From Pseudarthrobacter sp. C4D7 (GTDB taxonomy: Bacteria; Actinomycetota; Actinomycetes; Actinomycetales; Micrococcaceae): 64,000 bases of DNA. A program made the translations under genes and the position numbers. The notes beneath the pieces are model-generated. The model was not told the origin of the DNA, did no database searches, and worked only from the letters and a program-made list of their open reading frames with translations. The DNA lies in assembly GCF_013359725.1 (NCBI RefSeq), contig NZ_JABFMW010000005.1:123198-187197 (forward strand), given 5' to 3'. Every line of letters begins with the position of its first letter. Within the stretch, counting starts at the first letter, position 1. Below, piece after piece: positions 17,386 through 25,960 of this stretch.

Positions 17386-18891
17386 CTACGGGGTCCGCTG
17401 GGGGCGCTCGGCATCGGCCAGTTTCTGCGCAGCCGTGGTGATGTTCCGCGCCATGGCAGGGAAGATCACGCTGTGGAATGGAAGGACAGCCAGCCAGTAA
17501 AGCCGTCCGCTCAGTCCCTTCGGGAAGAAAATGGCGCGCTGCCGGTACCGGCTGCCGCCGCCGTCGGGCTCCACGGACAGCTCCAGCCACGCCCGTCCCG
17601 GTGCCCGCATCTCCGCCCGCAGCCGCAGCAGGCTGCCGTGTTCAATTTTCTCCACCCGCCACCAGTCCACCACTTCCCCCGCAACCAGCGAGTGCGGGTG
17701 GCGGCGGCCACGGAGCAGGCCGGCGCCGCCGGTGAGCTTGTCCAGCCAGCCACGGACCTGCCAGGCCAGCGGCAGCGAGTACCAGCCGTTGCGTCCGCCG
17801 ATGCCCTCGATGATGGTCCAGACGTGGGCGGGGTCCACGTCGCCGTGGAACGTCCGTTCATCGATGTACACCTTGTGCCCGGCCCACTCGGGGTCGCTGG
17901 GCAGCGGATCCGAATCGGCGCCGGCACTCGCCCACGTGGTTTCCACCTGGCCGTCACGCTCCTTGCCCAAGGCGAGGGCCACCGCATCGCGGTACGGGGT
18001 GAGGCCGCCCTCCGGCTGGGGAATGAATTGGTCGATGTCGTGCTCGTTGGACACCGCGTCATGCTGGAGGGACTGGACCAGCGGGACCGCCATGGACCAG
18101 GGGATGGGCGTGGTCAGTGCCACCCACATGCCGGCCAGCTTGGGTGCGGGGATGGGCAACGCCAGCACCACCCGGTAGGGCAGGCCAGCCACGGCGGAGT
18201 ACTCCTGCATCATCCTGGCGTACGTCAGCACCTGCCGGCAGCCGATGTCGAAGGTCCTGTTGATGGTGCCCTCCAGGGAGGCGGCTGACACCAGGTAGTA
18301 CAGGACATCGCGCACGGCGATGGCTTCGATCCTGTTCCGTACCCAGCTGGGCGCGGGCATCAGCGGCAGCGTCTCGGAGAGGTGGCGGATCATTTCAAAG
18401 GATGCGGAGCCGGACCCGATCACCACTCCGGCCTGGAACACCACGGCGTCCACCGGGCTGTCCAGGAACACCTTGCCCACGGCTTCGCGGGAGCGCATGT
18501 GGGTAGAGAGATCCACGCCCTGCGGGTGCAGGCCGCCCAGGTAGACGATGCGGTGGACTCCCGCGGCGGCGGCAGCATCCGCGGCGGTCCGGGCCATGGC
18601 CTTTTCCTTCGCTTCGAATCCTGCCCCTGCCGCCATGGAATGCACCAGGTAGTAGAAGACGTCGACGCCGGCCAGGGCTGCGCGGAGTGCGTCGCCGTCG
18701 TCGAGGCTGCTTTGCACCACCTCCACCTGGTCACGCCACGGGACCCCGGCGATCTTTTCGGGCGAGCGGACCAGGACTTTTACGGTGTGGCCGGCTTCGA
18801 GGAGCCGTGGCACCAGCCGCCCACCGATGTAGCCGGTGGCGCCGGTCACCAGGACGGTCTTCGGTGTGGGCTGGGCGCTCATTGCGGTCAT
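17386..18891 (-). CDS. SDR-family NAD(P)-binding protein with DUF2867 domain
   Basis: A 501-residue, two-part protein. The N-terminal NmrA-like Rossmann domain begins VLVTGATGYIGGRLVP (about 11-26) and continues to about residue 300. The C-terminal DUF2867 region (about 330-495) is an SRPBCC-type fold, with WRVEKIEHGSLLRLRAEM and a YRQRAIFFPKGLSGRLYW tail that may sit at the membrane. ATG at 18891 has AGGAG 5 nt upstream; the frame remains open far upstream over mfd, but that is only shadow. Divergent from mfd across about 230 bp. The substrate is unknown. Confidence 0.85.
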   Translation of the reverse strand: MTAMSAQPTPKTVLVTGATGYIGGRLVPRLLEAGHTVKVLVRSPEKIAGVPWRDQVEVVQSSLDDGDALRAALAGVDVFYYLVHSMAAGAGFEAKEKAMARTAADAAAAAGVHRIVYLGGLHPQGVDLSTHMRSREAVGKVFLDSPVDAVVFQAGVVIGSGSASFEMIRHLSETLPLMPAPSWVRNRIEAIAVRDVLYYLVSAASLEGTINRTFDIGCRQVLTYARMMQEYSAVAGLPYRVVLALPIPAPKLAGMWVALTTPIPWSMAVPLVQSLQHDAVSNEHDIDQFIPQPEGGLTPYRDAVALALGKERDGQVETTWASAGADSDPLPSDPEWAGHKVYIDERTFHGDVDPAHVWTIIEGIGGRNGWYSLPLAWQVRGWLDKLTGGAGLLRGRRHPHSLVAGEVVDWWRVEKIEHGSLLRLRAEMRAPGRAWLELSVEPDGGGSRYRQRAIFFPKGLSGRLYWLAVLPFHSVIFPAMARNITTAAQKLADAERPQRTP

Positions 18892-19122
18892 GCTGGCTCC
18901 TGTTCGTCCTTTGTGATTCGGAGCGGCGGCCCGTAGGGACGGCTGCTCCGGCAAAGAAAGCTCCGCGGAAAAAGCTCGGCCCTGCCAGCCTAGATGTATT
19001 CCGCCGGAGGTTGGTGCCGCGCCGCCATGTCTGTGCCGCGCGGTAGGCTGGGTATACCCGGGATTCGCAGCGAATTTCGGGTTTTCGCGTTGCCTTCGAT
19101 GATCACCACAGGAGCTTCTGCC

Positions 19123-22100
19123 ATGAGCCTTCCCGGCCAGTCCGCCGCCGGCACGTCCAGCACAGGCACGTCCGCCCCGCTTCCGTCCCTGGACGGGCTG
19201 CGGCGTGCCCTTGAGCCGGACCAGACCTTCGCGCGGGTCCGGGCCGAGGCTGCCCGGGGCTTCGCCGTCCGCGGGCAGGACTACCAGATCAGCGCCCCTG
19301 CAGGCCTGCGCCCCGTGCTGCTGGCCGAAATGGCGGACGGGCTGGCCGCCGCGGTGGCAGAGCAGGCGGGTGGGCCGGGCGTCGTGCTGGCCGTCACCGC
19401 CACCGGCCGGGAGGCTGAGGACCTGTCCGCGGCACTGCGCGCGTATCTGCCCGCGGATTCGGTGGCCGAGTTTCCCAGCTGGGAGACCCTGCCGCACGAG
19501 CGGCTTTCGCCGCGTTCGGACACCGTGGGCCGCCGGCTCTCCGTGCTGCGCCGCCTGGCACATCCGGAAACGTCGACGACGGGACGGCTGCGCGTCGTCG
19601 TCGCGCCTGTCCGCGCCGTGGTCCAGCCCATCGTGGCCGGCCTGGGGGACCTGGTCCCGGTCACGTTGAAGGTGGGCCAGGACGTTCCGTTCAGCAGCGT
19701 GGTGAAGAGCCTCGCGGATGCTGCCTACGCCCGGGTGGACATGGTCACGCACCGCGGCGAGTTCGCAGTCCGCGGCGGCATCATCGACGTCTTCCCGCCC
19801 ACGGAGGACCACCCCATCCGGGTGGAGTTCTTCGGCGACGAAGTGGACCAGATGCGCTGGTTCGCCGTGGCCGACCAGCGCTCGCTGTCCGCCCCGGGCA
19901 TCCACCACCCCACCGAACTGCATGCCCCGCCGTGCCGTGAAATCCTCATCACCCCCGCCGTGATGTCCCGTGCCGCCACCCTCAAGTCCCAGCTTCCGGC
20001 GGCCGCGGACATGCTGGAGAAGATCGCCGGCGGCATTGCGGTGGAAGGCATGGAATCGCTGGCGCCCGTCCTGGTGGACGCGATGGTCCCGTTCGTGGAC
20101 CAGCTCCCGGCCGACTCCATCGCCGTGGTGATCGAACCGGAAAAGGTGCGCACCCGCGCCCATGACCTGGCCGCCACCAACGAGGAATTCCTTGAGGCTG
20201 CGTGGTCCACCGCGTCCGACGGCGGTGCGGCACCTTTGGACCTCAGCTCGCAGGCGTCCGAGGCACTGCATTCGGCGAGCTTCCGCTCGCTGGCTGAGAC
20301 CCGCGGCTCGGCGCTGTCCCACGGCGTGTCCTGGTGGTCCATCACCTCCCTGGCACAGGATGCGGAACTGCTGCCCGAAATCGACGTCCTGAACCTGCAC
20401 GCCCGCGAACCACGTGGCTACCAGGGTGACGTTGCCGAAATGATGGACTTCATCGGCTCGCACGTCCGCGACCAGTGGCGGATTGTGGTGGCCACCGAAG
20501 GCCCGGGGCCGGCCCAGCGCCTGGCGGAACTCTTCCACGAGAATGACATTCCCTGCGCCCGCGTGGACAGCCTGGACCACGAGCCCCAGGCGGGCATCAT
20601 CGAGGTGACCACCGCCGCCGTCGGCCGGGGATTTGTCCTGGACGGCCTCAAGCTTGGCCTGCTCACCGAAGCGGACCTGCTGGGCCGCACCTCTGCCGGG
20701 TCAACCAAGGACATGCGGCGGATGCCCTCCAAGCGGCGCAACGCCGTGGACCCCCTGCAGCTGGTGGCGGGGGACCACGTGGTGCACGAACAGCACGGCA
20801 TCGGCCGGTTCGTGGAACTCATCCAGCGCAAGGTGGCCGGTGGTGGCGACGGCGTCCGGGAGTACCTGGTGCTCGAATACGCTCCCGCCAAGCGCGGCGC
20901 CCCCGGCGACCGGTTGTTCGTCCCCACAGACCAGCTGGACCAGGTGACCCGCTACGTTGGCGGCGACACCCCGGTCCTGAGCAAGATGGGCGGCGCGGAC
21001 TGGGCCAGCACCAAGTCCAAGGCGCGCAAGGCCGTCAAGGAGATCGCCGGTGAACTGATCCGGCTGTACTCGGCCCGCATGGCCTCCCGCGGCCACGCCT
21101 TCGGCCCGGACACCCCCTGGCAGCGCGAGCTGGAGGAAGCCTTCCCCTACGTGGAGACGCCGGACCAGCTGACCACCATCAACGAGGTCAAGGCCGACAT
21201 GGAGCGCGAAATCCCCATGGACCGCCTGGTGTCCGGCGACGTTGGCTACGGCAAGACCGAAATCGCCGTGCGCGCTGCGTTCAAGGCCGTGCAGGACGGC
21301 AAGCAGGTGGCGGTGCTGGTGCCCACCACACTGCTGGCCCAGCAGCACTACGAAACCTTCACCGAACGGTTCTCCGGCTTCCCGCTGCGGGTCAAGCCGC
21401 TGTCCCGGTTCCAGTCCGCCAAGGAGTCCAAGGAAACCGCCGAAGGGGTCAAGAGCGGCGCCGTGGACGTGGTGATCGGCACCCACCGGCTGCTCTCCAA
21501 GGACTTCGAGTTCAAGGACCTCGGCCTGGTGATCGTGGACGAGGAACAGCGGTTCGGCGTCGAACACAAGGAAGCGCTGAAGAAGATGCGCACCAACGTG
21601 GACGTCCTGGCCATGAGCGCCACCCCGATTCCCCGGACCCTGGAGATGTCGCTCACCGGCATCCGGGAAACCTCCACCCTGGCCACCCCGCCGGAAGAAC
21701 GGCACCCGGTGCTGACCTACGTTGGCCCGTACACGGACAAGCAGACGTCTGCCGCCATCCGCCGCGAGCTGATGCGCGAAGGCCAGGTGTTCCTGGTCCA
21801 CAACCGGGTGTCCACCATCGAGCGGACCGCGGCAAAGATCCGCGAACTGGTCCCGGAGGCCCGGGTGGAGGTGGCCCACGGCAAGATGTCCGAGAGCCGC
21901 CTGGAACAGATCATCGTGGATTTCTGGGAACGGCGCTTCGACGTCCTGGTGTGCACCACCATCATCGAGACCGGCCTGGACATCTCCAACGCCAACACCC
22001 TGATCGTGGACGGGGCGGACAAGTACGGCCTGTCCCAGCTGCATCAGCTCCGCGGCCGTGTTGGGCGTGGCCGCGAACGTGCCTACGCCTACTTCCTGTA

Positions 22101-22809
22101 CCCCTCCGAGAAACCCCTGGGCGAGGTGGCGCTGGAACGGCTCAAGGCCGTGGCGGCGCACAACGAGCTCGGCGCCGGCATGCAGCTGGCCATGAAGGAC
22201 CTGGAAATCCGCGGTGCCGGCAACCTGCTGGGCGGGGAACAGTCCGGCCACATCCAGGGCGTGGGCTTCGACCTCTACATCCGCCTGGTGGGCGAGGCCG
22301 TGGCGGACTTCCGCGGCGAAGCCGAAGAGAAAGCCGCGGAAATGAAGATCGAACTGCCGGTCAACGCACACCTTCCGCACGACTACGTCCCCGGCGAACG
22401 GCTGCGCCTGGAAGCGTACCGCAAGCTCGCCGCAGCCCTCACCAACGAGGCCATCGAGGAGGTCCAGGCCGAGCTGGTGGACCGCTACGGCGAGCTGCCG
22501 CTGCCTGCCCGGAACCTGGTGGAAGTGGCGCGGTTCCGGGTCGCCGCCCGCGAGGCAGGCCTCTCCGACGTGGCGCTGCAGGGCAACTTCATCAAGTTCT
22601 CCCCGGCCTCGCTCCCGGAGTCGAAGACCATGCGGCTGAACCGGATGTATCCGGGCTCGCAGTCCAAACCGGCCATGGACGCCATCCTCATCCCCAAGCC
22701 CAAGACGGCACGGATCGGCGGCCGGGACCTCCAGGACGCCGAGATCCTGGAATGGGCCAACGGCGTCATCCGGAACATCTTCTCCGACGCCCCGCTGGCG
22801 GTGAGTTAG
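19123..22809 (+). CDS. mfd: Transcription-repair coupling factor
   Basis: Mfd removes RNA polymerase stalled at DNA damage and recruits UvrA. The 1228-residue protein has the UvrB-like N-terminal module, a CarD-like polymerase-interacting domain near residues 548-590 (AGDHVVHEQHGIGRFV), and a RecG-like helicase core: Walker A GDVGYGKTE (about 705-713), DEEQRFG (about 805), QLRGRVGRG (about 973). The C-terminal autoinhibitory domain follows. ATG at 19123 was chosen because AGGAG (19110-19114) lies 8 nt upstream; the open frame starts earlier at 18994. TAGGCT near 19042 could be a -10 box. Confidence 0.96.
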   Translation: MSLPGQSAAGTSSTGTSAPLPSLDGLRRALEPDQTFARVRAEAARGFAVRGQDYQISAPAGLRPVLLAEMADGLAAAVAEQAGGPGVVLAVTATGREAEDLSAALRAYLPADSVAEFPSWETLPHERLSPRSDTVGRRLSVLRRLAHPETSTTGRLRVVVAPVRAVVQPIVAGLGDLVPVTLKVGQDVPFSSVVKSLADAAYARVDMVTHRGEFAVRGGIIDVFPPTEDHPIRVEFFGDEVDQMRWFAVADQRSLSAPGIHHPTELHAPPCREILITPAVMSRAATLKSQLPAAADMLEKIAGGIAVEGMESLAPVLVDAMVPFVDQLPADSIAVVIEPEKVRTRAHDLAATNEEFLEAAWSTASDGGAAPLDLSSQASEALHSASFRSLAETRGSALSHGVSWWSITSLAQDAELLPEIDVLNLHAREPRGYQGDVAEMMDFIGSHVRDQWRIVVATEGPGPAQRLAELFHENDIPCARVDSLDHEPQAGIIEVTTAAVGRGFVLDGLKLGLLTEADLLGRTSAGSTKDMRRMPSKRRNAVDPLQLVAGDHVVHEQHGIGRFVELIQRKVAGGGDGVREYLVLEYAPAKRGAPGDRLFVPTDQLDQVTRYVGGDTPVLSKMGGADWASTKSKARKAVKEIAGELIRLYSARMASRGHAFGPDTPWQRELEEAFPYVETPDQLTTINEVKADMEREIPMDRLVSGDVGYGKTEIAVRAAFKAVQDGKQVAVLVPTTLLAQQHYETFTERFSGFPLRVKPLSRFQSAKESKETAEGVKSGAVDVVIGTHRLLSKDFEFKDLGLVIVDEEQRFGVEHKEALKKMRTNVDVLAMSATPIPRTLEMSLTGIRETSTLATPPEERHPVLTYVGPYTDKQTSAAIRRELMREGQVFLVHNRVSTIERTAAKIRELVPEARVEVAHGKMSESRLEQIIVDFWERRFDVLVCTTIIETGLDISNANTLIVDGADKYGLSQLHQLRGRVGRGRERAYAYFLYPSEKPLGEVALERLKAVAAHNELGAGMQLAMKDLEIRGAGNLLGGEQSGHIQGVGFDLYIRLVGEAVADFRGEAEEKAAEMKIELPVNAHLPHDYVPGERLRLEAYRKLAAALTNEAIEEVQAELVDRYGELPLPARNLVEVARFRVAAREAGLSDVALQGNFIKFSPASLPESKTMRLNRMYPGSQSKPAMDAILIPKPKTARIGGRDLQDAEILEWANGVIRNIFSDAPLAVS

Positions 22810-22815
22810 CACTTG

Positions 22816-23628
22816 ATGGGAGGACACCACGCCGCGTCGGGAGCCGCGGCGTGGGTAGCTGTTGCGTCCACCGGCCCGTACACCCTGGGCTGGTACCCGC
22901 TGGATCCCACGGGCATCCTGATCGGCGGCATGGCCACGGCCGGCACCGCGCTGGTCTGCGACTGGGACCACCGCTCAAGCACGGTGGCCCATTCGCTGCC
23001 TCCGTTGTCCAACGTGATAGCGCGCGGCATCGAAAACGCCAGCGGCGGCCACCGGCAGGGAACGCAATCCATCCTTGGGGCGGCGTTCTTCGTCTTCCTG
23101 GCCGGCCTGGCCTCCCAGGTCCACGTTGACACTGACTGGGGGCGCCTGTCCGTCGGCGCCGGGCTGCTGTGCATGTTCCTGATCAACATCGCCGCGAAGG
23201 CGCTCAAGCTCTTTCCCAAGAGCGGCTTCATCTCGAACTGGATCTTCGCGCTGGTGACCGCGGGCCTGGTGACCTGGTATGCACCGGACCAGTGGACCTG
23301 GCTGCCCACGTCGATGCTGATCGGAGTGGTGGTGCACATCGTCGGAGACCTCATCACCACCGGGGGAGTGCCCCTGCTGTGGCCCCTGGTGGTCCGGCCA
23401 CCGAAACTGCTGCGCCGGCTGCCCCTGCTGCGGAACGTCTGGCGCGCCAACGGCGCACTGTCGCTGCCCCTGCTGGGCCGCGCCGGTTCCAAACGGGAGT
23501 GGCTGGTACTGATCCCGGTCAGTGCCTACGCCATGGTGGGCATGACCATGGCCGGCTGGGCCATCGCCCAGCACCACTGGGGGCGCGTGGCGGCAGCCGC
23601 AGGCGCCTGGATCAGGCTCTGGTTCTAG
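22816..23628 (+). CDS. YdjM/DUF457-type membrane-bound metal-dependent hydrolase-like protein
   Basis: A 270-residue integral membrane protein of the family annotated as membrane-bound putative metal-dependent hydrolases. It has several hydrophobic helices and conserved polar sites: MGGHHAASGAA at the N-terminus, DWDHRSS (about 50-56), and IGVVVHIVGDLITTGG (about 174-189), with His and Asp in positions that could bind a metal. Activity is unproven for the family. ATG at 22816 directly follows a TTG codon, and either could start. It lies 6 bp after mfd, and some family members are under SOS control, which fits next to a repair gene. Confidence 0.8.
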   Translation: MGGHHAASGAAAWVAVASTGPYTLGWYPLDPTGILIGGMATAGTALVCDWDHRSSTVAHSLPPLSNVIARGIENASGGHRQGTQSILGAAFFVFLAGLASQVHVDTDWGRLSVGAGLLCMFLINIAAKALKLFPKSGFISNWIFALVTAGLVTWYAPDQWTWLPTSMLIGVVVHIVGDLITTGGVPLLWPLVVRPPKLLRRLPLLRNVWRANGALSLPLLGRAGSKREWLVLIPVSAYAMVGMTMAGWAIAQHHWGRVAAAAGAWIRLWF

Positions 23629-23650
23629 CCGGCGGCACCAGCGGCACCAC

Positions 23651-23696
23651 ACACAGGAAGGGACCCCGGACATTCGTCCGGGGTCCCTTCCTGTGT
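23651..23696. terminator. Bidirectional terminator, 21-bp perfect stem
   Basis: Arms at 23651-23671 and 23676-23696 pair perfectly over 21 bp around an ATTC loop. It lies between convergent genes and can end transcripts from both. It is among the strongest hairpins in the window. Confidence 0.85.
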
Positions 23697-23712
23697 TGCT
23701 GCGTGTGTAGCT

Positions 23713-23976
23713 TTAGTGCTCGCCGGCCGAGTCCGAGCGGCCAAAGATGGTCTGCGGGAGCCAGAACGCCAGGGCGAACAGGCCCAGGCAGGCGGCCATG
23801 GGCCAAGGGTTGCCAAGGCTCAGGAAGGACAGGGAGTAGATGGATCCCAGGAACAGGGCGAAGCAGATCACGAACAGGACCACGCTGGTGGCGAGGTTGT
23901 TTTCGTTCTGCGGGGTCCGGACGGATTCCTGGCTGGACGCCGTGTCCCTGCTGGACGCGTTGATCTGGCTGGACAT
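23713..23976 (-). CDS. Small two-helix membrane protein, function unknown
   Basis: An 87-residue protein with a Ser/Gln-rich N-terminal 30 residues and two hydrophobic segments, about 33-52 (VVLFVICFALFLGSIYSLSF) and 57-75, then a short polar tail. The ATG at 23976 has AGGAGG 5 nt upstream, which decides the start over longer versions. No motif suggests a function. It lies 52 bp downstream of deoC on the same strand and may share its transcript. Confidence 0.75.
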   Translation of the reverse strand: MSSQINASSRDTASSQESVRTPQNENNLATSVVLFVICFALFLGSIYSLSFLSLGNPWPMAACLGLFALAFWLPQTIFGRSDSAGEH

Positions 23977-24028
23977 GTGTTCCTCCTTGGCCCCGCGGGG
24001 CGTGATCTGTGGCGGCTTCCGGACCGGG

Positions 24029-24748
24029 TCAGTAAGCGGATGAACCCTGTTCACCCTTGACAATGGCAATTCCGGAGCTGGCACCAATTCGTGTTGCACC
24101 TGCTGCAATCATAGCCTGCGCGTCGGCAAGGGACCGTACGCCGCCGGAGGCCTTGACCCCCACGTCCGGGCCCACGGTCCGGCGCATCAGGGCCACATCC
24201 TCCACCGTGGCGCCCCCGCCGTTGAATCCCGTGGAGGTCTTCACGAAGTCCGCTCCAGCCTCGACGGCGGCCTGGCAGGCCAGCACCTTCTGCTCATCCG
24301 TCAGGAGGGCGGTTTCGATGATGACTTTCAGGATGGCGCCGCCGGCGTGGACGGTCTCGGCCACCGCAGCGATGTCCTCCGCCAGGGCGCCCTTGTCGCC
24401 GGCCCGTGCGGCGGCAATGTTGATTACCATGTCCACCTCTTCCGCGCCGTCCAGAACGGCGCCGCGGGCCTCGAACGACTTTACATCCGTGGGGGTGGCC
24501 CCCAGGGGGAAGCCCACCACGGAGCAGGTGAGGACGCCTGAGCCTTTGAGTGCCGTGGTGACGGTCTTGACCCAGATGGGGTTGACGCAGACTGACTTGA
24601 ACCGGTACTCGGCGGCCTCGGCGCAGACCTTCAGCACGTCAGCTTCCGAGGCCTCGGGCTTGAGCAGCGTGTGGTCAATGTAGGAGGCGATGTTCGCCGG
24701 GCCGGCCGGATGGGCGGTACCTGCGTGGACGGTGGCTTCGTTGCTCAT
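24029..24748 (-). CDS. deoC: Deoxyribose-phosphate aldolase
   Basis: DeoC splits 2-deoxyribose-5-phosphate into glyceraldehyde-3-phosphate and acetaldehyde at the end of deoxynucleoside breakdown. The 239-residue TIM barrel starts its core at [10 protein letters not shown] and has the Schiff-base Lys in [17 protein letters not shown], with the second active-site Lys in [10 protein letters not shown]. The ATG follows a GAGAGGACC stretch. The purine nucleoside phosphorylase and phosphosugar mutase genes about 7-10 kb away could feed it, but they are on separate transcripts. Confidence 0.95.
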   Translation of the reverse strand: MSNEATVHAGTAHPAGPANIASYIDHTLLKPEASEADVLKVCAEAAEYRFKSVCVNPIWVKTVTTALKGSGVLTCSVVGFPLGATPTDVKSFEARGAVLDGAEEVDMVINIAAARAGDKGALAEDIAAVAETVHAGGAILKVIIETALLTDEQKVLACQAAVEAGADFVKTSTGFNGGGATVEDVALMRRTVGPDVGVKASGGVRSLADAQAMIAAGATRIGASSGIAIVKGEQGSSAY

Positions 24749-24869
24749 GATGGTCCTCTCGGAGGGCCTTGTGGGCCCGTCGTTGACTCGGTTTCGGGAA
24801 CCATCTTGTCACAGCGGACCGTACTGCAGCAGGCGGCGCCGCGGGAGGGCCGCAGGCGGGCCTGGCCGC

Positions 24870-25736
24870 TCAGGCCGCCTGCAGGAGCGGTGCTTCCGCC
24901 GCGGCAGTCAGCAGCTGCGAGGCGCAGGCGCCCGCCGCCGAAGCCGCGGCCACCAGCAGCCCCAGCCGCACGCCGTCGAACGCTGCCGCGTCCCCGATCG
25001 CCCAAATGCCAGGAACCGACGTGCGGTAGTCCCGGCTGATCACGATCCCGCCCCCTGGTGCCCTGTCCAGCCCCGCACTGGCGGCGAGGCCATCGCGGGA
25101 GACCCGCTCCTCGGCCAGGACCACCAGGTCTCCGGTCATGCTGCTGCCGTCCTCGAAGACCACCGCGGATGCGGCCCGGGGCGTTGAAACACCCGCAACA
25201 ACCGCGGGGACGATGGCGGACGGGCGGGCCGTGGTGCGGATGGGCCGCACGCCCTTGGCCCGCAGGACGGCCTCGGCCTGTCCCGCCGCCGCGCCGGTCC
25301 CCACCAGGATGCCCACCGGACGCCGCCCCAGCTCCCGTGCCACTTTCTGCACGCCCTTGGCGATGCGCGGTGCGTCGTCGATCGTGGCGTAGCTCAGGCA
25401 CTGTGCCGCACCGTCCACCGGGTTCGCCACCGGCGCGGAGCCGGTGGCGATGACCAGCTGGTCGTAGGCGAACTCCATGCCATCGGCCGTCGCCACCGTG
25501 CGGTTGGCAGCGTCGATGTGGCTGGCCGGCTGGCCGAAGCGTACGGAGACCTGGGGCAGGAGGGCCAGCTCCAGGAGCCCGGCAGGGGCGTCATCCCGGT
25601 TGCTCAGCACGGTGATGGTGCCGGTGAACCGCGCCCGGTCCAGCTGCGCCACCAGGGCCTGCGCAGCGGGGCCGGCGCCTGCAATGACAATGCGGGTGGC
25701 GGCGGGGGTGGACGGGGAGGGTGCCGGAGCGGACAT
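24870..25736 (-). CDS. Short FAD/NAD-binding oxidoreductase, NirB N-terminal-like
   Basis: A 288-residue flavoprotein of the pyridine nucleotide-disulfide type. It has the FAD-binding IVIAGAGPAAQALVAQL (about 18-34), the YDQLVIATGSAP segment, a second Rossmann half, and IWAIGDAAAF near residue 250. It lacks the Fe-S and siroheme domains of NirB, and lacks redox Cys pairs. At under 300 residues it is shorter than most family members, with little left of the C-terminal domain. ATG at 25736 follows AAAGGG. It is downstream of the nitrite genes on the same strand but separated by about 220 bp, so a link to nitrite reduction is only inferred. Confidence 0.75.
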   Translation of the reverse strand: MSAPAPSPSTPAATRIVIAGAGPAAQALVAQLDRARFTGTITVLSNRDDAPAGLLELALLPQVSVRFGQPASHIDAANRTVATADGMEFAYDQLVIATGSAPVANPVDGAAQCLSYATIDDAPRIAKGVQKVARELGRRPVGILVGTGAAAGQAEAVLRAKGVRPIRTTARPSAIVPAVVAGVSTPRAASAVVFEDGSSMTGDLVVLAEERVSRDGLAASAGLDRAPGGGIVISRDYRTSVPGIWAIGDAAAFDGVRLGLLVAAASAAGACASQLLTAAAEAPLLQAA

Positions 25737-25862
25737 GTGCTGGCCCTTTCGCTGGTGGCCGGTAACCGGCCGGAACTTCATGATGGAACACAGCGTAGGC
25801 CCGCGTTTTTTCCGGGGTGTTTCCCGGCAGTTGCTGTTGAAAGGGCTGTTGTTCGCCAGTAT

Positions 25863-25876
25863 TTACCGGCCGGTAA
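25863..25876. promoter_or_regulatory. Perfect 14-bp palindrome upstream of the flavoprotein gene
   Basis: TTACCGGCCGGTAA is a perfect palindrome about 125 bp upstream of the minus-strand flavoprotein start. A related GGTAACCGGCC run sits at about 25753-25763, nearer the gene. Palindromes of this kind are typical TetR-type operators. No regulator is adjacent. Confidence 0.35.
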
Positions 25877-25960
25877 CAGAACCCGTGACGCACCTCTCAA
25901 TCGTCCGTCCCCGGAAATATACGTCCTGGTGGCAGGCCCCCGTCGCCCTGTCCGCAGCCC

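Noticed and set aside
18892..20580. Long minus-strand frame continuing upstream of the SDR/DUF2867 gene
   Set aside because: It is antisense to mfd; its sequence is low-complexity His/Gln/Arg/Gly-rich, and the SDR has a clear ribosome site at 18891.
20701..22971. 756-codon minus-strand frame under mfd
   Set aside because: Mirror of a GC-rich real gene; composition is typical of antisense shadow and it has no recognisable domain.
25808..25834. TTTTC, GTTTC, GTTGC at 11-bp phase as a third GlnR box
   Set aside because: Only one pentamer fits the consensus well; too weak to list as a site.
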